This document shows positions 32,833 to 41,243 of a DNA stretch of 64,000 bases, one piece after another. The stretch spans positions 1 to 64,000 of the forward strand of contig CAVJMJ010000014.1 in NCBI GenBank assembly GCA_963650915.1. Direction: 5' to 3'. A program made the position numbers and the translations under genes. The number at the start of each line of letters is the position of its first letter. Positions within the stretch are counted from its first letter, which is position 1. The DNA is from UBA4636 sp963650915. Lineage in GTDB: Bacteria; Bacillota; Clostridia; Christensenellales; Borkfalkiaceae. The notes beneath the pieces were generated by a model that worked only from the letters and a program-made list of their open reading frames with translations, did no database searches and had not been told where the DNA came from.

Positions 32833-32933
32833 TATTGATTATCACCCGCAGTCGGGCTACCTCCTGAAAATAGTGTACGCAGTTTTAATTACGTTATACT
32901 TGGTTATTTTTTACAAATTTCGACAAAAGATTT

Positions 32934-33686
32934 ATGAAGATAAAAGAGTTTATAAAATTACTTTTAAAAAAGACCGACGAAGTCCTTTGCCCCCAGCATT
33001 ACACTTGCAATTTGTGCGGAAGGGAGATTTTCGACGACGGCGATTTTTGCGACGACTGCAAAAAGGAAGTCCATTTAAACGACGGCATAATGTGTTTAAA
33101 TTGCGGAAGGGTAACCAATATTCCTACAAATCGTTGCTATTCGTGTAGCGGAGAGTGGGCGGTGGACAAAGCAAGAAGCGCGTTTTTGTACGAAGACGGA
33201 GCGGAAAGACTTATAAAGTCGCTTAAATACGGAAAACGCAAATTTTTAGCCGAAATTTTAGCACCGTATTTAAAAAACGTTTACGTTAAAAATATGTTTG
33301 CGCCCGATATTATAACTTACGTGCCTATGCACAAGAAAAAGCAAACGAAAAGAGGGTTCAATCAGTCTGCGCTGTTAGCCGAAAACTTGGCAAAACTTAT
33401 AGATAATCGCGTTATAGCCCTACTTAGCAAGGTAAAGGAAACGCCCGAACAAAAGTCCCTCGATAAAAAAGAAAGACAGGAAAATTTGATTTCTTGCTTT
33501 AAAATTATTGACAAAAAAATCGTTAAGGACAAGCGAATTTTAATCGTCGACGACGTTTTAACTACGGGCGCGACCGCCCACGCATTGGCGAAAATTTTAA
33601 AAAAGTACGGCGCAAAATCGGTGTATCTTCTCACCGTGGCAAGCGTTCAAAAACGCCTTGACGGAAACGACTTGGTTCTGTATTAA
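32934..33686 (+). CDS. comFC: ComF family competence/phosphoribosyltransferase-like protein
   Basis: 250 residues. An N-terminal zinc-ribbon region with four CxxC pairs (CNLCGRE, CDDCKK, CLNCGR, CYSC) is followed by a type I PRTase domain: VPMHKKKQTKRGFNQS near 124 and the PRPP loop ILIVDDVLTTGATA near 200-215. In naturally competent bacteria ComFC is needed for DNA uptake into the cytosol; its presence is of interest beside the uptake-word-like repeat. The helicase partner ComFA is not in the window. No strong SD. Confidence 0.92.
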   Translation: MKIKEFIKLLLKKTDEVLCPQHYTCNLCGREIFDDGDFCDDCKKEVHLNDGIMCLNCGRVTNIPTNRCYSCSGEWAVDKARSAFLYEDGAERLIKSLKYGKRKFLAEILAPYLKNVYVKNMFAPDIITYVPMHKKKQTKRGFNQSALLAENLAKLIDNRVIALLSKVKETPEQKSLDKKERQENLISCFKIIDKKIVKDKRILIVDDVLTTGATAHALAKILKKYGAKSVYLLTVASVQKRLDGNDLVLY

Positions 33687-33753
33687 CCGTGCCCTGTCTT
33701 GTTACGCTTTCTTGTGTAAAGTGTGCAAAAGGTAATTTCCCCGTTGCGTAAAC

Positions 33754-33859
33754 AAGGCTTCAATCATAAAAGCCTTTTGGATGTCATATAGAGCCTTTCC
33801 GACGGCTCTGTTTAAGATGGTAAAAAGCCCCCTTTGTCCGATGCGACAAAGGGGGCTTT
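33754..33859. terminator. Three consecutive hairpins after comFC
   Basis: AAGGCTT/AAGCCTT (33754-33776), AGAGCC/GGCTCT (33790-33809) and a 15-bp perfect stem AAAGCCCCCTTTGTC/GACAAAGGGGGCTTT (33824-33859) with T-runs on both strands. They end comFC and, on the minus strand, the opp-TPR operon. Confidence 0.85.
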
Positions 33860-33873
33860 GTTAAAAAATATTG

Positions 33874-33890
33874 CAATAATCGGCTTATAG
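33874..33890 (+). repeat. Dispersed word, variant with one mismatch
   Basis: CAATAATCGGCTTATAG followed by ACTTACTTTTTTA. Confidence 0.75.
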
Positions 33891-34003
33891 ACTTACTTTT
33901 TTAAAAATATATTGATTTATAGTTATTTATTTTTTACGGATGTAAAAGATATTTGTTCTTTTTATCGATATAAAAGAACGAAAAGCCCGAAAGCGAAATT
34001 AAG

Positions 34004-35125
34004 TTATTTTTGGGTTAATTTTTTTAGATATTCCGTGTATGCGCCGAGGTAGGCGAACGCCGAAAAATAGGTGTCGTTTGCAAGGGTTTTTTCAAGGGCA
34101 AGGTCGGATAGTTCGTAATTTTTGCAATACAAGTAATAAAGGTGTTCGCCGTAAGTATAAATACAGCGTTGCAATCGGTCGTTGCACAAGGTTAAATTAT
34201 CGTTTTGGATTTTTTTCGTATCGTATTTGCTTTTTTCGTCATCGTTAAAGCCGCAAATATTCTCGCTTATAGGCGTTTCGTCGGCACATTTGTTTTTTTC
34301 GTCGTCGCAATATTCGCCACGGATATCGTTTGCGGAAAGTTCGGCGGCGTTTTTTATTTTCTTATCGTAAGTAGGCTCGCTTAAATTTGGGTTTGTAAAA
34401 AGTTGTACGGCTTTTAAGTATCCTTCGTGGTGTCCTATTTCGATGCCGTCGATTTCCGAAACCAAATCGTCCGCCTTTAAACCGAGTTGAACAGAGCATG
34501 CAATTGCCCAATAAACGGACGCAACTAACATATCTCCGTCGCTAAAAAGAGTCATACATTCTTTAAAAAGTTTTAATGCCTTTAAGTATTCGTATTTATA
34601 ATAGGCGCAACAGCCGAGCATATATCTCGTGTCCGATTTGTCGGTTGCCCTTTCGTCGCACCACATAAAAGCCTCTTCTGCTTTATTTAGCTGAAGGGTG
34701 GATAGATACCTTACCGCACATTTTCTGTGGGCTATATAACTTGCGGGACGGAGTTTTACAGCCTCTTTGTAACACTCTAACGCCTCGCGATATCGCATTT
34801 GAAAGGATAGCGCGTCACCGAGGCGCATAACGTTATCATAGGAAGGGTTTTCTTCGTACTTTTTACGCGCGTTTGCCGTCCCTTCGTCGTCGGGAACGGG
34901 GCTATTTGATGAGTTTTCGTAGTTAGGCGCAGTGTGACTTGTCTCTTTTTCGTCGTCGAAAACGATGTGACCTATTGAGTTTTTGTCGGGAAAAACGCCG
35001 AACGTTGTAGCTTTTTCGCCACCGAAAACGCCGATTTTTGAGGAATTTTCAAATAGAAATTCTTGGTCGCGGGTGGCTCTTACGTCGCTTATCAAAGGTT
35101 GTTTGCAATGGTGGTTAGAACACAT
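34004..35125 (-). CDS. TPR-repeat protein at end of opp operon
   Basis: 373 residues, starting 5 nt after the oppC-like stop, so probably translated from the same message. The N-terminal ~90 residues are low-complexity and acidic. From about 85 to 230 there are tetratricopeptide-like helices (MRLGDALSFQMRYREALECYKEAVKLRPASYIAHRKCAVRYL, then YMLGCCAYYKYEYLKALKLFKECM). The C-terminus is variable. TPRs mediate protein contacts; why one rides with a peptide-type importer is unknown. Confidence 0.78.
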   Translation of the reverse strand: MCSNHHCKQPLISDVRATRDQEFLFENSSKIGVFGGEKATTFGVFPDKNSIGHIVFDDEKETSHTAPNYENSSNSPVPDDEGTANARKKYEENPSYDNVMRLGDALSFQMRYREALECYKEAVKLRPASYIAHRKCAVRYLSTLQLNKAEEAFMWCDERATDKSDTRYMLGCCAYYKYEYLKALKLFKECMTLFSDGDMLVASVYWAIACSVQLGLKADDLVSEIDGIEIGHHEGYLKAVQLFTNPNLSEPTYDKKIKNAAELSANDIRGEYCDDEKNKCADETPISENICGFNDDEKSKYDTKKIQNDNLTLCNDRLQRCIYTYGEHLYYLYCKNYELSDLALEKTLANDTYFSAFAYLGAYTEYLKKLTQK

Positions 35126-35130
35126 AAAAT

Positions 35131-35997
35131 TTACCTATAATTATTTGAAACGCTTGATTTTACTATCGTTTTTTTCCTTTCAAAATATTGGCTTACAAAG
35201 TACAACGATAGTTGAAGTAGGGCAATACATATTCCCGGGGCGAGCAGCCAGTTGTATTTTTCAAGGCTAAGCCCTCCGAAATTGTAAGCGTAGTTTATCA
35301 TGATGCCGAGGGTGATTTCGTTTAAATTGCCCATGCCGAGGAAACTTAACGTGGCGTCTATCATGACGCAACTTATAACCGACGGAATAAACCTTGCCCA
35401 AACGACGGGTAAAAGGTTTATAAGTACGTGCCTCGTCAAAATACGTAACTTTCCGTAGCCGAGGGATGTTAACGATTTAACGAATTCGCTTTCTCTTAAT
35501 TCTGCGGTTTTAGCCTTTATCGCACGTGCGGTTTTGCACCAACAAAAAAGGGATATCGTAAAAATCGTCCCCGCGCGCCCATTAAGGTAGACGCCCAAAA
35601 CGATTGCCGCGGGAAGAGTCGGTATCAAAAGGAAAAAGTTTATTACGCCGTTAAGGGCATTACCCAAAATTCCGTCCGAATACCCCGCCAAAATACCGAC
35701 GGTAACGCCGATAACGATACATATAAGGGCGGAAGATACGGCTACCGCGAGGGTGGGGCGTACGGCACATATAAGTTGGGAAGCAATATCATAACCTAAA
35801 TTATTAGTGCCGAGTAAATGTTTTTTAGAACAGTCTTCAAACTTTCCGAAGCACTCGGTAGGGGAGTAGGGTGCAATTCGGTTTCCGAAAATCGCCAAAA
35901 CGGCAAAGGCAAAAAGAATTAGTATGCCGAGCGCAAACAAAATAGTGCTAAAAATCAATTTTGCGTCGTAATTACGAGTATTTATCGGCTTTTTCAT
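35131..35997 (-). CDS. Oligopeptide/nickel-type ABC permease, DppC-like
   Basis: 288 residues, about six helices. OppC/DppC family features: NRIAPYSPTECFGKFEDCSKKHLLGTNNLGYDIASQL (the xxHxLGTDxxGRDxxS motif in diverged form) and the EAA loop ELRESEFVKSLTSLGYGKLRILTRHVLINLLPVV. Overlaps the upstream oppB-like gene by ATGA. Substrate could be peptides or nickel chelates. Confidence 0.92.
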   Translation of the reverse strand: MKKPINTRNYDAKLIFSTILFALGILILFAFAVLAIFGNRIAPYSPTECFGKFEDCSKKHLLGTNNLGYDIASQLICAVRPTLAVAVSSALICIVIGVTVGILAGYSDGILGNALNGVINFFLLIPTLPAAIVLGVYLNGRAGTIFTISLFCWCKTARAIKAKTAELRESEFVKSLTSLGYGKLRILTRHVLINLLPVVWARFIPSVISCVMIDATLSFLGMGNLNEITLGIMINYAYNFGGLSLEKYNWLLAPGICIALLQLSLYFVSQYFERKKTIVKSSVSNNYR

Positions 35998-36968
35998 GCC
36001 TTAGACCTCCTTTGGCGGGGATCTATAAACGCACAAGCAATGTCGGATAAAAAATTCGAGACAAGGACGAATACCGAAACGGTAAGAAATACGCCTTGCA
36101 ATACGGGATAGTCGAGGTCGGATATTGCTCTGCTTGTTAAAAGCCCTATTCCGTCTACCGAAAACACCGTTTCCACTGCGATAGAACCGGCTACCGTTTT
36201 TCCGAAACTCGTACCGAGCATGCTCAAAAAGGCACCCGAAACGTTAGGGAAAATATGTAAAAATTTAATTCTCGTCGGGCTTAAACCTTTTGCCCTTGCA
36301 TAAATTATATACCTTTCGTCCGTCGCACTCGCCGTAAGATTGCGCATAATCAAGTATTGTTTTGGCGTATAGGCTGTTACGAGGGTCGAAACGGGCAATA
36401 TAAGATGTTTAAGTCTGTCGGATATCGCCGGTATTCCGCTTGGCTCATCTATCGAAGAAAGCCCTCCAGACGGTAACAAATTCCACTTGAAAGAAAACAA
36501 AATCAATAATATTATCGCCGTCAAAAAAGAGGGAACGGTGTCTACGACGGTCATGGTTCCGCTCAAAAAATAATCGAGCCGTTTGCCCCTTTTATAGCCT
36601 GCGTTTACCCCTAAAATAATGGCAAGTAAAGCCGAAATTATCCAAGCGGGTAAGGCTATTTGCAGAGTGCTCGGCATTCTTTGGAGAATAAGAGTGCCTA
36701 CCCTTTCGCCTCTATGGAAGGAATACCCGAGATCGCCTGTTATAATACCCTTTAAGTAATCCGCAAATTGCTCGATAACGGGCTTATAGAGCCCCGTTTC
36801 TTGTAAAATAGCGTCGTATTCTTCCCTCGTTACCGATCCCGTGTCCACGCCGATAAGGTTTGCTACGGGGTTGCCCGGCATAAGCCTCGGCAGTGCAAAA
36901 TTTACGACGATTATCGCCGAAAAGGCAATCAACGAAAATATTAAGTTGTTTAAAATTCGCTTTTTCAT
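35994..36968 (-). CDS. Oligopeptide/nickel-type ABC permease, DppB-like
   Basis: 324 residues, about six helices. It has the OppB N-terminal pattern (ALPRLMPGNPVANL, then the GLYKPVIEQFADYLKGIITGDLGYS segment equivalent to GLDxPxxxQYxxxLxxxxxGDLGxS) and the EAA loop ...DERYIIYARAKGLSPTRIKFLHIFPN. The GLYKPVIEQF stretch is encoded by the complement of an exact 17-bp dispersed word, although the motif is family-conserved. Confidence 0.93.
   Translation of the reverse strand: MKKRILNNLIFSLIAFSAIIVVNFALPRLMPGNPVANLIGVDTGSVTREEYDAILQETGLYKPVIEQFADYLKGIITGDLGYSFHRGERVGTLILQRMPSTLQIALPAWIISALLAIILGVNAGYKRGKRLDYFLSGTMTVVDTVPSFLTAIILLILFSFKWNLLPSGGLSSIDEPSGIPAISDRLKHLILPVSTLVTAYTPKQYLIMRNLTASATDERYIIYARAKGLSPTRIKFLHIFPNVSGAFLSMLGTSFGKTVAGSIAVETVFSVDGIGLLTSRAISDLDYPVLQGVFLTVSVFVLVSNFLSDIACAFIDPRQRRSKA
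36773..36789 (+). repeat. Dispersed 17-bp word, exact, antisense inside permease gene
   Basis: The word runs on the plus strand opposite the coding direction; the coding strand reads YKPVIE. Confidence 0.9.
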
Positions 36969-37141
36969 CGTTTGCCTTTTAATAGTCGTTTGTTTTTTAT
37001 CGTCGTTTCGTGTTTGAAAAGGGTGTTTCGGTTCCCATTGGTTCTGTACGTATTTAGTCTCGATTATTTCTTCGGGTATGTTTTTTACGGTACGTTAGTT
37101 TTTTTTCGGACATTGTTAACAAAAAAGAGTATCGGCGTGCA

Positions 37142-38740
37142 TTACGCTCTTTTTAAATTTACGAATGAAAAACGATTTATCACGCCGTACTCGCCGTCGA
37201 CCGAAAAACCTTGCCACTTAGACGATACGGCTTGGGTGGTCGCGTCGTAAAAAAGGGGAACGCAGGGGACGTTTTCTATCATATAATCTTGGTAGTCGGC
37301 GACGGCGTCAATAAGGGCGGCGGAAGTTTTTGCTTCACGCATGCTTTTTAAAATCAAGCCGTATTCGGTAAGCCCGTCCTTCGTTTCCGTCTGTAATTGA
37401 CCGTGTGCCACGGGGTTTTCGATCGGCAGTAAATCTGTTACGGTTGCCAAGGTGTATCTCGACGCATAGCCAGCTTCGAAGTCGTAACCCTTTTCGGTAA
37501 CCGTTGCAAGGCTTGCCATATGTTTGCCATCCTGATAGTATTTTTGCCAGTCGCTTGCTTTTTCCACAAGCACGACGTTTATAAGTCCCGTGCGTTCGAT
37601 TTGGTTTTTCAAAAGGGGAGCGTACTGGGTGTCGTCGCCCTTGTCGGTGCGGACGAGCAGTTGAAATTCAAACTTATTGTTTTCGTCATAGCCCGCCTCT
37701 TTAAGGAGGCTTTTTGCTTCGTTTAAATCTTCCGACCATTCTTTGCTTTCTTTATATCCGAAAATGCCCTCGGCGACGAAACCTTCCCTCGAAGCCTTTA
37801 CGAAGTCGCTTCCGAAAAGTTCTCGTATTTTTGCGTAATCGATAGATTTTGCTATTGCTCTTTTTACCCTTGCGTCGGTTATTTTTGCGTTATTGAAAAA
37901 TAATACTTTGGGTATGGTTTTTCCCGCGTAACTTATAAGGTTTACGTTATCGCACAGTTTCAAGGCGTTTGCCGAGTTTACGTCAATTCCCTTGCCGTAG
38001 TTGTATATAGCGTCGATTTCGCCCTTTTTTAAAGCAAGCGTCATTACGTCCGCCGAGCCGTAACGCTTAAAAATGACTTTGTCGACGAATATTTTATCGG
38101 CAGAGGGAAAGTCTTCGTTTTTTACGAAAGTCAACGTGCCTGCGTTTTTATCTCGACTTTGGTATTTATAAGCCCCAAGCCCTATTACCGACTGCTCGTC
38201 GGTAATAGTCTTTTTGTCGGCGTTTTCAAAAATATGTTTTGGTTTTAAACTTTCTTTCGCAAGGTCTTTCAAAAACTCCGTTTCGGGAACATTTAGAGAA
38301 AAAACTATCGAACCGTTCGATATAGTATATCCGTCGTAATCGCTTTCCGCTTCTGTACCTATAAGAGAAAACAGTATATCGTCTACGGAAAATTCCACCC
38401 CGTCGTGCCATTTTAATTTTTGGGGCGTAAGGGTAAAAGTTAGTCCGTCGTCTGAAATTTCATAATCGCAGGCGGAACCTACGTAGCTTCCGTCGATTTG
38501 CGACACCGCCGACATTTGCGACAAGGTGGAGGCGATTTTATCGAAGTTATACCCCGCCCCGCCCCCTAAAGTATCTAAACGGTTAAGGGAATCTACTTCC
38601 ATAGTGGTTCCGACAATGAAAACGTTTGAGGCTTTTTGCACGTCGTTGCACCCGAAAATGCAAACATATATAGCGGTAATTATAACCGAAATTATTAAAA
38701 TTCCGCATTTTTTAAAGTTTCTTTTAACGGTTTGATTCAT
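37142..38740 (-). CDS. Extracellular solute-binding lipoprotein, family 5
   Basis: 532 residues. Signal peptide with lipobox CIFGC (about Cys 30). SBP_bac_5 features: VGTTMEVDSLNRLD start, LKWHDGVEFSVDDILFSL near 107-124, IGLGAYKY near 187, KKGEIDAIYNY, ITDARVKRAIAKSIDYAKI near 290 and EAKSLLKEAGYDENN near 340. It captures peptides, nickel complexes or similar ligands for the two permeases. Overlaps the second ATPase gene by 4 nt. Confidence 0.93.
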   Translation of the reverse strand: MNQTVKRNFKKCGILIISVIITAIYVCIFGCNDVQKASNVFIVGTTMEVDSLNRLDTLGGGAGYNFDKIASTLSQMSAVSQIDGSYVGSACDYEISDDGLTFTLTPQKLKWHDGVEFSVDDILFSLIGTEAESDYDGYTISNGSIVFSLNVPETEFLKDLAKESLKPKHIFENADKKTITDEQSVIGLGAYKYQSRDKNAGTLTFVKNEDFPSADKIFVDKVIFKRYGSADVMTLALKKGEIDAIYNYGKGIDVNSANALKLCDNVNLISYAGKTIPKVLFFNNAKITDARVKRAIAKSIDYAKIRELFGSDFVKASREGFVAEGIFGYKESKEWSEDLNEAKSLLKEAGYDENNKFEFQLLVRTDKGDDTQYAPLLKNQIERTGLINVVLVEKASDWQKYYQDGKHMASLATVTEKGYDFEAGYASRYTLATVTDLLPIENPVAHGQLQTETKDGLTEYGLILKSMREAKTSAALIDAVADYQDYMIENVPCVPLFYDATTQAVSSKWQGFSVDGEYGVINRFSFVNLKRA

Positions 38741-39426
38741 TTTGTCAAGTAAAGTTTTCCTTTATTTAAAGTGTATACGGTATCGCAAAAATCATTTGCC
38801 AAATCGGTGTCGTGGGTTATAAAAAGTAGCGATATGTCGTCTGTTTTTACGAGTTTTTCGTAACTGTCGAGTATTTTTCGTTGAGTTTTTTTGTCAAGCA
38901 TGGAAGTCGATTCGTCGCTTACGATAAGTTTCGGGTTGGTAGCAAGCGCTCTTGCGATAACGACTCTTTGTGCCTCGCCTCCGCTTAAATTTGTCGGCAA
39001 CCTATAAAAAAGGGATTCATCCAAACCCACCTCGTCGAAAAGTTTCAGGGTTTGTTTTTTGGCTTCCTCTCCTCTTTTGACTTTACCGAGAGCAACTACG
39101 GCTTCTTTTACCGCACTATAGACGGTTTGCGTCGGATCGAGGGCGAGGGCAGGTTTTTGAGGAATAAGTTGAATGGCGCAACCTCTTTTTTTGTCGTATC
39201 TTCCTTTCTTATTCCAAAGCGATAGCCCGTCGATTAAAACTTCGCCTTTTGTAGGGGCGCATATTCCGCAAAGAATGTTTGCAAGGGTGCTTTTGCCCTC
39301 TCCGCTTGCCCCCGTAAGACCTATTACGACACCGCTATCTATATCAAAACTTATATCGTCGAGGGGAGTTATATTTCTGTTACCCTGCCCGACGAAAGTT
39401 TTACTTATACCGCGTAAATTTATCAT
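38737..39426 (-). CDS. Oligopeptide-type ABC ATPase, second subunit (DppF-like)
   Basis: 229 residues using the ATG at 39426, which overlaps the upstream stop as ATGA; the longer frame from 39492 lies inside the neighbouring gene. Walker A GASGEGKST near 36, signature NLSGGEAQRVVIARAL near 143, Walker B KLIVSDEST (E preserved), and the H-loop LLFITHD. Pairs with the ATPase encoded upstream. Confidence 0.92.
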   Translation of the reverse strand: MINLRGISKTFVGQGNRNITPLDDISFDIDSGVVIGLTGASGEGKSTLANILCGICAPTKGEVLIDGLSLWNKKGRYDKKRGCAIQLIPQKPALALDPTQTVYSAVKEAVVALGKVKRGEEAKKQTLKLFDEVGLDESLFYRLPTNLSGGEAQRVVIARALATNPKLIVSDESTSMLDKKTQRKILDSYEKLVKTDDISLLFITHDTDLANDFCDTVYTLNKGKLYLTK

Positions 39427-40124
39427 AATTCGCCCTCGTTTCCGTCGTCTAACGAATCTGTCGAATCGTCTACGTTGAAAACTTTGTCGCACCGAGCGAT
39501 AACGTAGTCGTCGTGGGTTATGACGACTAACGAAGCCTCGGAAAAGTTTTCACGCAAACAATCGATGAAAATTTTTTTGTTGTTTTGGTCAAGCCCGCGC
39601 GTAGGTTCGTCGGAAACTACGGATATAGGGCTTGCACACATTGCGATACAAAGCATCACCCTTTGCGCCTCGCCCCCGCTTATTTCAAAGGGGTACTTTT
39701 CAAGGACGGAATCGTCAAGAGATAATTTCAAGAGGTTTGTTTTTACTTTCGACTTTTTTTCGTCAAAAGTTAAATTCGGCGTAGAAACGTCGAAAGCCTC
39801 GTATATTTGCCTTTTTATTTTCAGCGACGGATTAAGAGATTCCGCACCGCCTTGGGGCAGATAAACGAGTTTTTTACCGAGCATAATTTTTAAGTTTTTT
39901 TTGTTTGTCAAATCAACACCGTCAAGCAAAATTTCGCCTTCCGAAAAACAGTTTTCGGCAAGCGTCCTCGTTATCGCACCTGCTATCATCGACTTGCCTA
40001 TGCCGGATTTTCCTATAATGCCGAGCATTTGCCCCTTTTCGACGTCGAAAGAAATGTTTTTTACTATCCTTTTCGTACGTCTGAAAAACTTTGCGTATAC
40101 CGTTAAATTTTTTACTTCAAGCAT
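39423..40124 (-). CDS. Oligopeptide-type ABC ATPase, first subunit (DppD-like)
   Basis: 233 residues. Walker A GKSGIGKS near 37, signature EISGGEAQRVMLCIAM near 147, Walker B SVVSDEPTRGLD near 170 and VVITHDDYV. First gene of a five- or six-gene operon (ATPase, ATPase, binding protein, permease, permease, TPR), transcribed leftward from a promoter at 40155-40183 that faces the tetR gene. Shorter than classical DppD because the C-terminal OppD/F extension is absent. Confidence 0.92.
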   Translation of the reverse strand: MLEVKNLTVYAKFFRRTKRIVKNISFDVEKGQMLGIIGKSGIGKSMIAGAITRTLAENCFSEGEILLDGVDLTNKKNLKIMLGKKLVYLPQGGAESLNPSLKIKRQIYEAFDVSTPNLTFDEKKSKVKTNLLKLSLDDSVLEKYPFEISGGEAQRVMLCIAMCASPISVVSDEPTRGLDQNNKKIFIDCLRENFSEASLVVITHDDYVIARCDKVFNVDDSTDSLDDGNEGEL

Positions 40125-40154
40125 ATGTCGACACCGCCCGTTTTTTCAACGAAA

Positions 40155-40183
40155 ATTATATCATAAACGGTGCTCTCTATCAA
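40155..40183 (-). promoter_or_regulatory. Promoter of opp-type operon
   Basis: Minus-strand TTGATA (40178-40183), 17-bp spacer, TATAAT (40155-40160). Spacer and -10 read CACCGTTTATGATATAATT, nearly identical to the tetR promoter. Confidence 0.8.
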
Positions 40184-40229
40184 GCATATTTCGCTTGTTT
40201 GTATCGTATTGCTTAATAAAAATAAAACA

Positions 40230-40252
40230 AAACAGAACAAAATGTTCTGTTT
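40230..40252. promoter_or_regulatory. 23-bp palindrome, candidate TetR operator
   Basis: AAACAGAACA, AAA, TGTTCTGTTT: a perfect dyad in the 210-bp region between the divergent opp operon and tetR gene, close to the size TetR-family dimers bind. Confidence 0.75.
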
Positions 40253-40277
40253 ATTGTAAAAAATCGAACTTTATGTA

Positions 40278-40307
40278 TTGACAACGAAACACCGTGTATG
40301 ATATAAT
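40278..40307 (+). promoter_or_regulatory. Promoter of tetR-family gene
   Basis: TTGACA (40278-40283), 18-bp spacer, TATAAT (40302-40307). CACCGTGTATGATATAATT is shared, with one mismatch, with the divergent promoter. Confidence 0.85.
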
Positions 40308-40335
40308 TAAAAAAATAAAAAGTACGAGGTAAAAA

Positions 40336-40890
40336 ATGCATAAAAAAGTATCCGCTACTACCGAAAAAATTTACGATGCTTTTGCCAAAGTTTTGTCAGA
40401 AAAGGACTACAGCGACGTGCGCATTCAAGACGTTTTAGACGCAAGCGGTGTGGCAAGAAGCACCTTTTACAGTCACTATAAAACCAAAGAAGATTTGCTT
40501 AAATCGGTTTGTACGACGATATTCGGACATGTTTTTTCGCATACGGTAGAGGAGGAAAAAAGCCATGATTTTTCAAAGTCCTCCATATTCGATTACAAGC
40601 ACTTCATCACCCATATTTTTTATCATTTGCATGACGAGAAAGCCCTCGTGCATGCAATACTTTTATCTCAAAGCAAGGACGTTTTTTTAAACTATTTAAG
40701 AGGGGAACTTACGGAGTTTGCCGATGCTTGTGTAGAAAATAATTTCGTGGGCGATAAGGACTTACCCAAAACGCTTAAAGTCCATTCGGTTATAGAAAAT
40801 TTTATACTCCTCGTCGATTATTGGGATTACACGGACTTTTCGGATACTCCCGAAAAATTAACCGAATACTTCTTGATTATGAGTAAATAA
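40336..40890 (+). CDS. TetR-family transcriptional regulator
   Basis: 184 residues. The N-terminal helix-turn-helix (KIYDAFAKVLSEKDYSDVRIQDVLDASGVARSTFYSHYKTKEDLL, about 10-55) is textbook TetR/AcrR; the C-terminal ligand domain is His/Phe-rich without recognisable ligand. Divergent from the opp-type ABC operon and separated from it by a 23-bp palindrome, so it is probably the operon's regulator and self-regulating. Its last codons and stop are in a 35-bp tandem duplication. Confidence 0.92.
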   Translation: MHKKVSATTEKIYDAFAKVLSEKDYSDVRIQDVLDASGVARSTFYSHYKTKEDLLKSVCTTIFGHVFSHTVEEEKSHDFSKSSIFDYKHFITHIFYHLHDEKALVHAILLSQSKDVFLNYLRGELTEFADACVENNFVGDKDLPKTLKVHSVIENFILLVDYWDYTDFSDTPEKLTEYFLIMSK

Positions 40891-40934
40891 TGTTAATTAA
40901 ATACTTCTTGATTATGAGTAAATAATGGTGTTAA
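40865..40934. repeat. 35-bp tandem duplication at tetR 3' end
   Basis: AATACTTCTTGATTATGAG...AAATAATG at 40865 is repeated at 40900. The first copy contains the stop codon. Confidence 0.9.
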
Positions 40935-41083
40935 AAGGTAAAACCGACGTCGTTTTTGTAAGGCAAAAGGTATGTCGTATTGTAAAAACCGAAAATTCAA
41001 GGTGTTAAAAACAACGCTTGAAAACTCCGTTTAATATAAATACGGGTTAAAATTACGTCGGCATTATAATTGCAATAAAAAAA

Positions 41084-41124
41084 GGCTTAGGCAAGTTAAA
41101 ATAACTTATCTAAGCCCTGTTTTT
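41084..41124 (+). terminator. Terminator downstream of tetR
   Basis: GGCTTAG...AAGTT pairs with AACTT...CTAAGCC (41084-41116) followed by an eight-T run. Confidence 0.82.
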
Positions 41125-41130
41125 TTTGTA

Positions 41131-41205
41131 TAACGGCATTTACAATAATAACGGCATTTACAATAACGGCGTTTATAATAAAGGCATTTGTAATAAAGGC
41201 ATGTT
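41131..41205. repeat. 15-bp tandem repeat
   Basis: About five degenerate units AACGGCATTTACAAT / AAAGGCATTTGTAAT between tetR and the EEP gene. Nothing else is seen in this 350-base gap. Confidence 0.8.
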
Positions 41206-41243
41206 GCGTTAAAATTTAAGAATTTTTTTGTTCTAAAAACATT

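Noticed and set aside
39427..39492. Long start for the second opp ATPase
   Set aside because: It would overlap the upstream gene by 70 nt and adds an Arg-rich stretch foreign to the family; the ATGA-overlap start fits.
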